DNA of 14,907 nt from Dehalococcoidia bacterium SM23_28_2 (GTDB lineage: Bacteria > Chloroflexota > Dehalococcoidia > SM23-28-2): the NCBI GenBank assembly GCA_001303545.1, contig LJUA01000026.1:1-14907 (forward strand), in the 5' to 3' direction. Below are positions 1 through 7,050 of this stretch, in pieces; positions within the stretch are counted from its first letter, which is position 1; the number at the start of each line of letters is the position of its first letter. A program made the translations under genes and the position numbers. The notes under the pieces are model-generated. The model saw only the letters and a program-made list of their open reading frames with translations, was not told the DNA's origin and did no database searches.

Positions 1-771
1 GCCGTCGTCTACTACGGAGGCTTCATCGTTGCCGGCGAGTCGATGAGTCAGCCCGGCCGCTACTTCGCCAACAACGTCGGCGGCATCATCTGCCTTCTGA
101 ACACCATGCTGGAGTACGACGTGACGCGCTTCGTCTTCAGCTCCAGCGCCGCCGTCTACGGCCAACCGCAGACGGTTCCCATCCCCGAGGATGCGCCCAT
201 CGACCCCGTCAACCCCTACGGCGAGTCGAAGGCGGTCGTTGAGCGATTGCTCCGCTGGTACGATAGCCAGTGCGGCCTGCTCTACGTGTCCCTGCGCTAC
301 TTCAACGCCGCCGGCGCCGCCGCCGACCTGGGAGAGGATCACCGTCCGGAAACCCACCTCATCCCCATCGTTCTCCAGGCGGCTCTGGGCCAGCGAGAGG
401 TCGTCCCCCTATACGGCACCGATTATCCCACGCCCGACGGCACCTGCGTCCGCGATTACATCCACGTGCTGGACCTGGCCCACGCTCACCTGCTGGCCCT
501 CGACCGCCTGAAAGAGGGCAGCGCCGTCTACAATCTGGGCAACGGCCAGGGCTTCTCTAACCTCCAGGTGATCGAGACCGCCCGCAGGGTCTGCGGCCAG
601 GCCATCCCCGTGCGGGAGGAGCCGCGGCGGCCGGGCGACCCACCGAGCTTGGTGGCCTCGGCGGAGAGGGCTCGCCGCGAGCTGGGCTGGCAGCCCCAGT
701 TCCCTACCCTCGAGGAGATCATCGAGAGCGCCTGGCGCTGGCATCGCAAGCATCCCAACGGCTACGGGTAG
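1..771 (+). CDS. galE: UDP-glucose 4-epimerase (GalE family), 5'-truncated by window edge
   Basis: NAD-dependent short-chain (extended SDR) epimerase interconverting UDP-glucose and UDP-galactose in the cytoplasm, supplying precursors for glycans. The reading frame is open from base 1, so the start and roughly 75 N-terminal residues with the Rossmann GxxGxxG lie outside; 256 residues remain. Visible SDR signatures are the SSSAAVYG stretch with the catalytic Ser (about residue 48 of the fragment) and NPYGESK giving the YxxxK pair (Y73, K77). Further on are LRYFNAAGA, the VRDYIHVLDLAHAH segment and the C-terminal ELGWQP motif, all typical of GalE. The segment usually reading HFAxxxxVGES reads YYGGFIVAGES here, a mild departure near the NAD site. 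It ends 8 bp from the convergent thpR stop, with no terminator hairpin seen. Other UDP-sugar epimerases of the family cannot be fully excluded. Confidence 0.88.
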   Translation, partial: AVVYYGGFIVAGESMSQPGRYFANNVGGIICLLNTMLEYDVTRFVFSSSAAVYGQPQTVPIPEDAPIDPVNPYGESKAVVERLLRWYDSQCGLLYVSLRYFNAAGAAADLGEDHRPETHLIPIVLQAALGQREVVPLYGTDYPTPDGTCVRDYIHVLDLAHAHLLALDRLKEGSAVYNLGNGQGFSNLQVIETARRVCGQAIPVREEPRRPGDPPSLVASAERARRELGWQPQFPTLEEIIESAWRWHRKHPNGYG

Positions 772-779
772 CTCGCTGG

Positions 780-1376
780 CTAGCCCAAGGGGAAGGCGGC
801 CAGCCGCTCGTAGACGGCGCCGCCGGGGCCGAGGATGCTGCGCATCAGGCTGAGCTCACCGATGGTCACCGACGGCGCGGTCGGCACCGGCGTGGCATTG
901 GCCAACTCCTTGGCCAGATGTCTGTCGGCGGTGTCCATCCTATCCGGCACGCGGGCCAGCGTGAGGTGGGGCGAGAAACGTTTGCGTTCGGGTGGAAAGC
1001 CCAGGGGTTCCAGGGCTTTTTCCACTCGCTGCTGAAGGCAGGCCAGGTTCTCCAGGTCGCCTTGCACGCTCACCCACAGAACGCGAGGCCCCCGGCGGTC
1101 GCCGAAGGTGCCGACCTCGGCCAGGGACAGCGTCAGCGGCGGTATTCCCTCTACCGTCGGGGTCAGCGCCTGGCAGATGGCGTCCACCTTCTCCTGGGGC
1201 ACCGCGCCCAGGAATTTCAGCGTCAGGTGGATGCCCTCCGGCCGCACCCAGCGCAGGCGCGGCGCTCCTCTCTTGCGCAGGCCCTCCTGCAGGCTGGCCA
1301 GGGGCGCTTTCATCCCCGGCGGCAGCTCGCAGGCCACGAACAGGCGTAGTGTCGATTCGCTATCTCTTCCTCGCAT
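780..1376 (-). CDS. thpR: RNA 2',3'-cyclic phosphodiesterase / 2'-5' RNA ligase family protein
   Basis: Member of the 2H phosphoesterase superfamily (ThpR/LigT), which opens 2',3'-cyclic phosphates on RNA ends and in vitro joins tRNA halves through 2'-5' bonds. At 198 residues it is of normal family length. Both defining HxTx motifs are present: HLTL at residues 50-53 in GIHLTLKFLG and HLTL at 137-140 in FSPHLTLARV. The N-terminal LRLFVACELP strand is also characteristic. The ATG at 1376 is chosen because a GAGG Shine-Dalgarno sits 7 nt upstream; it leaves about 9 residues ahead of the core strand. This start overlaps the end of the upstream amidohydrolase gene by 17 nt, so the two are probably co-transcribed and translationally coupled. 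No functional link between the two products is known to me. Confidence 0.9.
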   Translation of the reverse strand: MRGRDSESTLRLFVACELPPGMKAPLASLQEGLRKRGAPRLRWVRPEGIHLTLKFLGAVPQEKVDAICQALTPTVEGIPPLTLSLAEVGTFGDRRGPRVLWVSVQGDLENLACLQQRVEKALEPLGFPPERKRFSPHLTLARVPDRMDTADRHLAKELANATPVPTAPSVTIGELSLMRSILGPGGAVYERLAAFPLG

Positions 1377-2217
1377 GATCTAGCCTCAATAGCCGAAAGG
1401 CATTCTCCCCCAGGACGAGCCGCTTGGCAACACCGTCGTCGGGGAGGCCTTCCTCGATCGCCTGCCGCTGGCGCCGCTGTGATACGAGCGGGTAGTCGCT
1501 GCCGAACAGAATTCGTTCTGCCCCCATCAGCCCGGCGACCTGTCGATAGATCTCCGGGCCGTAGAGAAAAGGGGTGGCCGCCGTGTCGACGTAGACGTTG
1601 GCCAGCGCATCCCGAACTTCGGGCATCAGAGCATAGAAGGGGAGGCCACCCGCCCAGTGAGCGCCCACCGCCATGAGCTTCGGATGGCGGCTCACGAATC
1701 GATAGAAGGCATCCAGGCCCAGGCCGCCCTTGCCGGGGTAGGCGTGGCCCACCGGCTCGCTGACGTGAAAGAGGAGGACGAGGTCGTGGCGGAGGGCTGC
1801 CTCGGCCAGGATGACGCCGGCGCTCTCGTCCAGCGAGTAGCCCTGGCTGTCGGGCCGCAGCTCGCCTAGGCCGCGGGCGCCGCCGCGAACGCACCGTTCG
1901 GTTTCCGCCAGGGCGTCGTCTTCGGCCTGCGGCTGGACGACGCAGAAGGGGATGAGCCTGCCGTCGCTGCGGGCCGCCGTCTCCAGCAGGTATTCGTTGT
2001 GCTCCCGGCACAGCTCCTGCTCCGACCAGGCAAAGCCCAGGACCACGCTGGTGTCCACCTCTGCCTCCTCCATACCGGCCAGGAGTTCCTCGGCGGTGGC
2101 GATTTGGGCCCTGGGGCTGCTGTACATCTCGGCGAAGGCGGGATCGCGGCGCAGGTAGTCCTCCCGTCGCTCGCGTACCTTCGGCGGGAAAATGTGGGTA
2201 TGGAAGTCGACTACCAT
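1360..2217 (-). CDS. Metal-dependent amidohydrolase (amidohydrolase 2 / TIM-barrel family)
   Basis: Predicted cytoplasmic TIM-barrel hydrolase or decarboxylase of the amidohydrolase-2 type (related to aminocarboxymuconate-semialdehyde decarboxylase). The protein opens with the metal-binding FHTH motif (H6, H8). Further likely ligands are the His in LLFHVSEPVGH (H151), GAHWAGG (H187) and the Asp of LFGSDYPL (D241), in the family's usual order; length is 285 residues. The substrate cannot be read from the sequence. I chose the ATG at 2217 because it places the HxH motif at the extreme N-terminus, as is usual. An in-frame ATG at 2247 would add ten residues (MSTARCYHGC). Neither start has a clear Shine-Dalgarno, and a TATCAT 6 nt ahead of 2217 suggests a leaderless message. 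The 3' end overlaps thpR. It is divergent from the transketolase genes. Confidence 0.82.
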   Translation of the reverse strand: MVVDFHTHIFPPKVRERREDYLRRDPAFAEMYSSPRAQIATAEELLAGMEEAEVDTSVVLGFAWSEQELCREHNEYLLETAARSDGRLIPFCVVQPQAEDDALAETERCVRGGARGLGELRPDSQGYSLDESAGVILAEAALRHDLVLLFHVSEPVGHAYPGKGGLGLDAFYRFVSRHPKLMAVGAHWAGGLPFYALMPEVRDALANVYVDTAATPFLYGPEIYRQVAGLMGAERILFGSDYPLVSQRRQRQAIEEGLPDDGVAKRLVLGENAFRLLRLDHARKR

Positions 2218-2223
2218 GCAGCC

Positions 2224-2229
2224 ATGATA
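2224..2229 (-). promoter_or_regulatory. Candidate -10 element (TATCAT) of the amidohydrolase gene
   Basis: Read on the minus strand, TATCAT lies 6 nt ahead of the ATG at 2217, so initiation would fall at or beside the start codon. No good -35 is seen at 16-18 nt. A second possible minus-strand -10, TATAAG (2267 to 2262), overlaps the plus-strand TATAAT and would suit the ATG at 2247. Confidence 0.35.
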
Positions 2230-2240
2230 GCATCGGGCCG

Positions 2241-2269
2241 TAGACATTAGAAAGGGCGGTTCTTATAAT
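2241..2269 (+). promoter_or_regulatory. Sigma70-like promoter for the split transketolase genes
   Basis: TAGACA (2241-2246; 5 of 6 to TTGACA) is followed by a 17-nt spacer and a perfect TATAAT (2264-2269). The predicted transcript starts near 2276, about 38 nt before the transketolase TTG codon. The element overlaps the alternative N-terminus of the divergent amidohydrolase. Confidence 0.75.
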
Positions 2270-2313
2270 GACAGTGCCTGTGGGCGGATAGACTGGAGGT
2301 GGGGTAAGCGCCC

Positions 2314-3213
2314 TTGACCCCCGTAAGTGGTGTTTCCTTGAGGGAACTGGAGGCCCTAGCCAAGCGCGTTCGACGCCACATCATCGAGATGACCGCTGCC
2401 GCCGGGTGTGGTCACCCCGGCGGCTCGCTATCTTGTGTTGATATCTTGGTGGCTCTCTACGGGCATGCCCTTCGCCACGATCCCCAGAACCCCCACTGGC
2501 CGGACCGCGACCGCTTCGTCCTGAGCAAGGGGCACGCCGCGCCCGCCGTCTATGCTGTCCTGGCCGAGTGCGGCTATCTGCCGGTGGAAGAGCTGGTCAC
2601 CCTGCGCCAGGTGGGCAGCCGCCTGGAGGGGCACGTGGTGCTCGATAGCCCGCCGGGGGTGGAGATGACATCGGGCTCACTGGGCATGGGGTTGTCCTTC
2701 AGTCTTGGTCAGGCCCTGGCCGCCCGCCTGGACGGAAGGGACTATCGCCTCTACTGCCTCCTGGGCGACGGCGATCTGAACGAGGGCCAGACCTGGGAGG
2801 CCGTCATGGCGTCCGCTCACCATCAAGTGGACAACCTTACCGCCATCATCGATTACAACCGCATCCAGAACGACGGCTTCTCCGATTACAGCCGCTACGA
2901 GGACAAGAGCCGTCCCCAGCGCACGGGTGGCTGGGTGAGCGAGCAAGGCCACACGGTGAACATCCTGGACCTCCAGCCCCTGGAGGAGAAGTGGCGCGCC
3001 TTCGGCTGGGAGGTGCTGGAGACCGATGGCCACGACCTGTCGGCCCTCATCGCGACGCTGGCCAAGGCGAAGGCAGTCAAGGGGCACCCCACGGTGATCA
3101 TCGCCCACACGGTCAAGGGCAAGGGCGTGAGCTTCATGGAGAACAACCCCGCCTTCCACGGCAAGGCGCCCACGCCGGAGCAGGCCGAGAAGGCCCTGGC
3201 GGAGCTGGCCTAG
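2314..3213 (+). CDS. Transketolase, N-terminal (thiamine-diphosphate-binding) subunit
   Basis: First half of a split transketolase, moving two-carbon ketol units in the non-oxidative pentose phosphate pathway. This 299-residue subunit carries the pyrophosphate-binding domain. Visible are GCGHPGG (H34), SKGHAAPA (H74), the VEMTSGSLGMGLS loop (about 117-129) and the ThDP/Mg motif GDGDLNEG (from 151) ending at N182 in DYNRIQ. The start is a TTG at 2314, preceded by GGAGGT (2295-2300) at a rather long 13-nt spacing. An in-frame TAA at 2305 rules out anything upstream, and a second TTG at 2338 is the alternative. Its stop is one base from the ATG of the C-terminal partner, so the chains are made together. 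Transketolase-like enzymes acting on unusual sugars look similar, so the exact substrate is inferred. Confidence 0.9.
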   Translation: MTPVSGVSLRELEALAKRVRRHIIEMTAAAGCGHPGGSLSCVDILVALYGHALRHDPQNPHWPDRDRFVLSKGHAAPAVYAVLAECGYLPVEELVTLRQVGSRLEGHVVLDSPPGVEMTSGSLGMGLSFSLGQALAARLDGRDYRLYCLLGDGDLNEGQTWEAVMASAHHQVDNLTAIIDYNRIQNDGFSDYSRYEDKSRPQRTGGWVSEQGHTVNILDLQPLEEKWRAFGWEVLETDGHDLSALIATLAKAKAVKGHPTVIIAHTVKGKGVSFMENNPAFHGKAPTPEQAEKALAELA

Positions 3214-3214
3214 G

Positions 3215-4165
3215 ATGACCAATAAGGCTGCGGCGGCCACCCGCGAAGCCCTGGGGCCAACCCTCGTTCGCCTGTGTCGTCAGGGGCTGGACATCGTGGT
3301 CGTGGATGCCGACCTGGGCAGCTCCACCACCGCCCGCCAGTTCGGCAAGGCCTTCCCTGAGCGGTTCTTCCCGGTAGGGGTGGCCGAGCAGAACATGGTG
3401 AACGTAGCCGCCGGGTTGGCGGCAGCGGGCAAGACCGTGTTCATCAGCACCTTCGCCGTCTTCGCTCCCGGCCGCTGCTTCGACCAGCTGCGCCTGGGCG
3501 TCGCCCAGCCTCGCCTGAACGTGAAGGTGGTAGCCAGCCACGCCGGCATCATCACCGGCGAGGACGGCGCCTCTGCTCACGGCATCGACGATCTCTCCCT
3601 GGTGCTCTCCCTGCCTGGCTTTCATGTTATCGTGCCCGCCGACCTGATGGAGGCGGAGCAGGCCATCGAGGCGGCCGCCCGCACATCCGGGCCGTTCTAT
3701 GTCCGCTGCGTGCGCCCCAAGATCCCCATCATCCACGACGAAGGCTACAAGTTCCGGTTGGGCAAGGCCCACGTCGCCCGGCAGGGCAAGGACGTGACGG
3801 TGATGGCCATCGGTGTGATGGTCTGGAAGGCGTTGGAGGCGGCCGAGCTTTTGGCCTCGGAGGGCATCGGTTGCCGCGTTCTCAACATGGCCTGCCTCAA
3901 GCCGTTGGATGTGGAGGCGGTGCTGGCAGCGGCCAGGGAGACCGGCGCTGTCGTCACCGCCGAGGATCACCTGGTGCACGGCGGCCTGGCCAGCCTTGTT
4001 GCCCAGACGCTGGCCCTGCACCAGCCGACGCCTATGGCCTTCATCGGCATGCAGGACCAGTACGCCGTTTCCGGTCGCTGGGATCAGTTGATGGAGCGCT
4101 ATGGCCTCACCGCCGAAAAGATCGCCGAAGCGGCTCGTAGTGTTATCGCTCGCAAGAAAGGCTAG
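3215..4165 (+). CDS. Transketolase, C-terminal (pyrimidine-binding) subunit
   Basis: Second half of the split transketolase, 316 residues, supplying the pyrimidine-binding domain and the C-terminal domain. GVAEQNMVNVAAG contains the Glu (E58) expected to activate the thiamine N1'. STFAVFAPGRCFDQLR, GEDGASAHGIDD and the PADLMEAEQAI segment match the Pyr domain of transketolase. The last third (LGKAHVARQGKDVTVMAIG... and VVTAEDHLVHGGL) is the C-terminal domain shared with the DXS/E1-beta group. The ATG is one base after the upstream stop, with GGAGC inside the end of the preceding gene serving as a likely ribosome site. The separate halves resemble the archaeal and Chloroflexota arrangement; together they equal one normal transketolase of about 615 residues. 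1-Deoxyxylulose-5-phosphate synthase is less likely, as that is usually one chain. Confidence 0.9.
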   Translation: MTNKAAAATREALGPTLVRLCRQGLDIVVVDADLGSSTTARQFGKAFPERFFPVGVAEQNMVNVAAGLAAAGKTVFISTFAVFAPGRCFDQLRLGVAQPRLNVKVVASHAGIITGEDGASAHGIDDLSLVLSLPGFHVIVPADLMEAEQAIEAAARTSGPFYVRCVRPKIPIIHDEGYKFRLGKAHVARQGKDVTVMAIGVMVWKALEAAELLASEGIGCRVLNMACLKPLDVEAVLAAARETGAVVTAEDHLVHGGLASLVAQTLALHQPTPMAFIGMQDQYAVSGRWDQLMERYGLTAEKIAEAARSVIARKKG

Positions 4166-4198
4166 CCCAAGCCCTTCAATTGCGACCGCTAGTGCAAT

Positions 4199-5092
4199 AT
4201 GAGTATCGCTGTTCGGGCTGCCGCTCTATCCTTGACGGTCACCCTGGGACTGCTGATCCTCAAGCTCATCCTCGGCCTCATCAGCGGCAGCATCGCCGTC
4301 CTCTCCGATGCCCTGGACAGCGGCGAGGACCTCTTGGCCGCCGCTGCCGCGCTGTTCACCGTGCACGTGGCCGCTCGACCGGCCGACTGGGAGCACCCCT
4401 ACGGTCACGGCAAGGCGGAGGGCCTCTCGGCGACGGTATCGGCGGGCGTTGTCGGCCTGGGTGGTGGGTTCATCGTCTACCAGGCCGTGCTACGGATCAT
4501 AGAGGGCAGCGGCACTATCGACGTAAACCTGGGCCTGGTGGCGATGGCCACCAGCGCCGTGCTCAACACGGTGGTGTCCGTCTACATGCGGGTGGTCGCC
4601 AGTAGCGAAGGCTCTCTGGCGCTATCGGCCGAGGCCCGCCATCTGCAGACCAACGTCGTTCAGGCGGCGGCGGTGATCATCGGCCTGCTGCTGGTGCGCT
4701 TCACCGGCGTTGAGGTTTTCGATCCCCTGGTGGCTCTAGCCTTGGCTGGCTACATGTGGTGGATGGCCTTCGGGATGATCAGAGGCGCCCTGGGCGAGAT
4801 CATGGACGTGCGCCTACCGGAGGAGGACGAGAGGCGGATACACCAGAGCATCTTCGCTCACCAGCCCGAGGTGCGCGGCTTTCATGACCTGCGTACCCGC
4901 CGCTCCGGCCGTCAGCGGTACATAGAGCTGCACCTCCTGGTGGACCCTGCTCGCACCATCCAGGAGGTGCACGATTTGTGCGATCAGATCGAGGCTGATA
5001 TCGGGAAGCAGCTACCAGGCGCTATTATCACTATCCACCCGGAGCCCGACGACGGCCGCGATCGGGGGCCTGGGGAGCGCATCGAGCGCTAG
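4199..5092 (+). CDS. Cation diffusion facilitator (CDF) family metal transporter
   Basis: Inner-membrane efflux carrier exchanging divalent metal ions (Zn, Fe, Mn, Co or Cd) for protons; 297 residues, normal length. N-terminal hydrophobic helices are followed by TM2 with SDALDSGED, whose D40xxxD44 matches the FieF/YiiP type. The conserved HPYGHGKAEGL loop is at 66-76. TM5 carries EARHLQTN, so the site is H148xxxN152 where HxxxD is the rule. The cytoplasmic ferredoxin-like domain (about 205-283) keeps FHDLRTRRSG, IELHLLVDP and TIHPEP histidines as in FieF. It sits 33 bp after the transketolase gene with no terminator between, so it may be in the same transcript; no good Shine-Dalgarno precedes its ATG. 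Its TAG overlaps the stop of the convergent gene. Metal specificity is uncertain, particularly given the Asp-to-Asn change. Confidence 0.88.
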   Translation: MSIAVRAAALSLTVTLGLLILKLILGLISGSIAVLSDALDSGEDLLAAAAALFTVHVAARPADWEHPYGHGKAEGLSATVSAGVVGLGGGFIVYQAVLRIIEGSGTIDVNLGLVAMATSAVLNTVVSVYMRVVASSEGSLALSAEARHLQTNVVQAAAVIIGLLLVRFTGVEVFDPLVALALAGYMWWMAFGMIRGALGEIMDVRLPEEDERRIHQSIFAHQPEVRGFHDLRTRRSGRQRYIELHLLVDPARTIQEVHDLCDQIEADIGKQLPGAIITIHPEPDDGRDRGPGERIER

Positions 5093-5433
5093 GCCCGATG
5101 GCCGTTCCCCTCCTCCAGTTCCTCTTCTTCCTCCTCCTCTTCCTCTTCGGCGAAGTCCTCGTCGGAGTAGACGGCGGCCTCCCTGCCGGTCCAGACGGTG
5201 ACCACGAAGTCCTCGCGGAAGGGGTCGGTGGTTAGCACCAGCTTCTCGTCGATCTCGGCGATTAGGTCTCTCGTATCCTCATCGGACAGGTCTTCCCCCA
5301 CGCAGAGGGTGGCATAGGCCACGCTGGCAGTGAAGTGGATGTCGACCCGCCCGATCTCGTTGCCGTCCACCTCGATGGCGTAGCATTCGGAATTGGGCGT
5401 CCGGCACTCCCTCTCGAAGTAGTAGTCCCTCAT
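5089..5433 (-). CDS. Small acidic protein of unknown function with poly-Glu tail
   Basis: I do not recognise this 114-residue protein. The first ~90 residues look like a compact alpha/beta fold with alternating strands (ECYAIEVDGNEIGRVDIHF, VAYATLCVGEDL, DFVVTVWTGREAAVYSD) around one predicted helix (DEDTRDLIAEIDEKL). The end is a run dominated by glutamate (about residues 96-108), encoded by GAG/GAA. The ATG at 5433 has a near-perfect AGGAGGA Shine-Dalgarno 4-5 nt upstream and lies 14 nt after the proA stop, so it is probably the last gene of the proB-to-proA operon. No signal peptide or membrane helix is seen. Coding status is supported by the strong ribosome site, tight packing and the regular strand/helix pattern; function is unknown. 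Confidence 0.75.
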   Translation of the reverse strand: MRDYYFERECRTPNSECYAIEVDGNEIGRVDIHFTASVAYATLCVGEDLSDEDTRDLIAEIDEKLVLTTDPFREDFVVTVWTGREAAVYSDEDFAEEEEEEEEEELEEGNGHRA

Positions 5434-5447
5434 CTCTTCCTCCTATC

Positions 5448-6728
5448 CTATGGGCGAGTCTGACCGTTGCCTAGTACTATCCACTTGTAAGTAGTGATCT
5501 CCCGCAGGGCCACCGGGCCGCGGGCGATGGTCTTCTGCGTGGAGTCGATGATCTCCGCTCCCAGGCCGAACTGGGCGCCGTCGGTGAACTGGGTGCTGGC
5601 GTTCACGTAGACGACGGCCGTATCCACCTCGTCCAGGAAGCGCATGGCCACCGAGTAGTCCTCGGTTATGATGGCGTCCGAGTGGCCTGTGCTGTGCTCG
5701 TAGATGTGGTCGAGCGCCTCGTCCAGGGAGTCGACCACCCTCACGGCGGCGATCGGAGCCAGGAACTCCTTGCCGAAGTCGTCGGCCTGCGCCGGCTTGA
5801 GCGAGAGGCCGCCGATCTGCGCCGCCTCGATGATGGCCAGCGAGCGCCGGTCGCAGCGCATCTCGATGCCCCCTTCCGCCCACTGGCGGGCGATAGCGGG
5901 GAGGAAGGCCTCGGCGATGTCGGCGTGCACCAAGAGGGTGTCCAGGGCGTTGCAGATGCTGTAGCGGCGGCACTTGGCGTTGTACGCCACTCGCACGCCC
6001 TTGTCGATATCGGCGGCGCGGTCGACGTAGGTGTGGCAGACGCCGGTGCCGCCGATCAGGACGGGCATGCGGGCGTTCTCGGCCACGAAGTTGATCAGCT
6101 GGGCGCTGCCGCGGGGCACCACCAGGTCGATAAGGCCGCCCATCTTGAGCATCTCGCCCACCAGGGCGCGGTCGGTGCTCTCGATGAACTGGATCGCCCC
6201 CTCGGGCACGCCAGCAGCCGTCGCCGCCTCTCGCAGCACGCGCGCCAGGACGGTGTTGGAGCGGATGACCTCCTTGCCGCCGCGCAGGATGCAAGCGTTG
6301 CCGCTCTTCAGGCAGAGGGAGGCGATGTCTACCGTGACGTTGGGGCGGCTCTCGTAGATGGCGGCGATGACCCCCAGGGGCACGCGGCGGCGGCCGACGA
6401 TCAGGCCGTTGGGTAGCGTGCGCATGTCGATCATCTCGCCCACGGGGTCGGGCAAGTCGGCCAGCGAGCGCACGCCGTCGGCGACGCCCGCCAGGCGGTC
6501 AGGGTTGAGGAGGAGGCGGTCGAGGACGCTGGCCGAGATGCCGGCGGCCTTGGCGGCTTCGCAGTCCTCGGCGTTGGCGGCCAGGATCTCCTCTTGGCGG
6601 GCGAGCAGGGCCTCGGCGATGCTCAGGAGGGCGCGGTTCTTGACCTCCGTCGACAGGCGGGGCAGTTGGCGAGCCGCCTGGCGGGCGGCTTGGCCCTTAG
6701 TCTGCAGCTCCTGCGCGATTGTGGTCAT
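5448..6728 (-). CDS. proA: Glutamate-5-semialdehyde dehydrogenase (gamma-glutamyl phosphate reductase)
   Basis: Second step of proline biosynthesis: NADPH-dependent reduction of glutamyl-5-phosphate to glutamate-5-semialdehyde, which cyclises to pyrroline-5-carboxylate. The 426 residues match the family length. The aldehyde-dehydrogenase-like fold shows YESRPNVTVDIASLCLKSGN (125-144), the GGKEVIRSN cofactor segment (150-158), GTGVCHTYVD (227-236) and the catalytic Cys (C259) in SICNALDTLLVH. A second cysteine (C253) precedes it. The FGLGAEI and TYKWIVLGNGQTRP blocks near the C-terminus are standard. The ATG at 6728 follows GGAG at a 6-7-nt distance. ProB lies about 0.8 kb upstream on the same strand with three small genes between, so both steps are co-expressed but not adjacent, unlike the classic proBA arrangement. 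Confidence 0.96.
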   Translation of the reverse strand: MTTIAQELQTKGQAARQAARQLPRLSTEVKNRALLSIAEALLARQEEILAANAEDCEAAKAAGISASVLDRLLLNPDRLAGVADGVRSLADLPDPVGEMIDMRTLPNGLIVGRRRVPLGVIAAIYESRPNVTVDIASLCLKSGNACILRGGKEVIRSNTVLARVLREAATAAGVPEGAIQFIESTDRALVGEMLKMGGLIDLVVPRGSAQLINFVAENARMPVLIGGTGVCHTYVDRAADIDKGVRVAYNAKCRRYSICNALDTLLVHADIAEAFLPAIARQWAEGGIEMRCDRRSLAIIEAAQIGGLSLKPAQADDFGKEFLAPIAAVRVVDSLDEALDHIYEHSTGHSDAIITEDYSVAMRFLDEVDTAVVYVNASTQFTDGAQFGLGAEIIDSTQKTIARGPVALREITTYKWIVLGNGQTRP

Positions 6729-6747
6729 AGCATCTCCGCCCGTTAGC

Positions 6748-7047
6748 TCACTCCTCCGCCTTGTGCCGTGGCAGGCGGATGGCGCTCCGTCCGGAGAGGC
6801 CGAGGATCAGGCGGGCCCGCGTCTCGTCGCTCAGGCGCACCCACACCTCCCAGCTCGGCCGACCGACCGGCGGCGAGGCCTCCGGCGCAAGCTCCCGAAC
6901 CGTGGCCTTTATCCCCTGCCGCTCGAGGGCCGTTTGCCACACGTCGACCTCCACCTGGTGGATGGTGCCGGCCACCTTCACCAGCGGGTCTTCCTCAACG
7001 CGGCGCCTTCTCAGGAAGGAGACTGCTCGCCGAATGCCGTCAAACAT
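6748..7047 (-). CDS. Small protein of unknown function, DUF2007-like layout
   Basis: A 99-residue protein. It has a basic N-terminus (MFDGIRRAVSFLRRRR) and then a core in which a strand (LVKVAGTIHQ) leads into a helix ending ERQGIKATV. It finishes with SWEVWVRLSDETRARLIL. This strand-helix-'GI.a.V'-strand-helix pattern resembles the short DUF2007 (putative signal-transducing) domain, where the consensus reads as a helix followed by 'LexxGI'. That is a resemblance by eye, not a search result. Its ATG is 3 nt after the stop of the preceding gene, suggesting translational coupling, and it ends 19 nt before proA. The Shine-Dalgarno is weak, consistent with re-initiation. Role in the proline operon is unknown. 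Confidence 0.68.
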   Translation of the reverse strand: MFDGIRRAVSFLRRRRVEEDPLVKVAGTIHQVEVDVWQTALERQGIKATVRELAPEASPPVGRPSWEVWVRLSDETRARLILGLSGRSAIRLPRHKAEE

Positions 7048-7050
7048 CGG

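Noticed and set aside
1310..2233. Second minus-strand frame of about 307 codons over the amidohydrolase
   Set aside because: It is a +1 shadow rich in Arg, Pro and Gly; the other frame carries the HxH and GSDYP motifs.
3134..4021. Open frame of nearly 300 codons antisense to the transketolase C-terminal gene
   Set aside because: High-GC codon bias leaves the opposite strand open; the sequence is low-complexity in character and the plus frame is an unmistakable transketolase.
5443..6294. Minus-strand frame of about 283 codons overlapping proA
   Set aside because: Arg/Gly/Pro-rich shadow of the proA reading frame with no family features.
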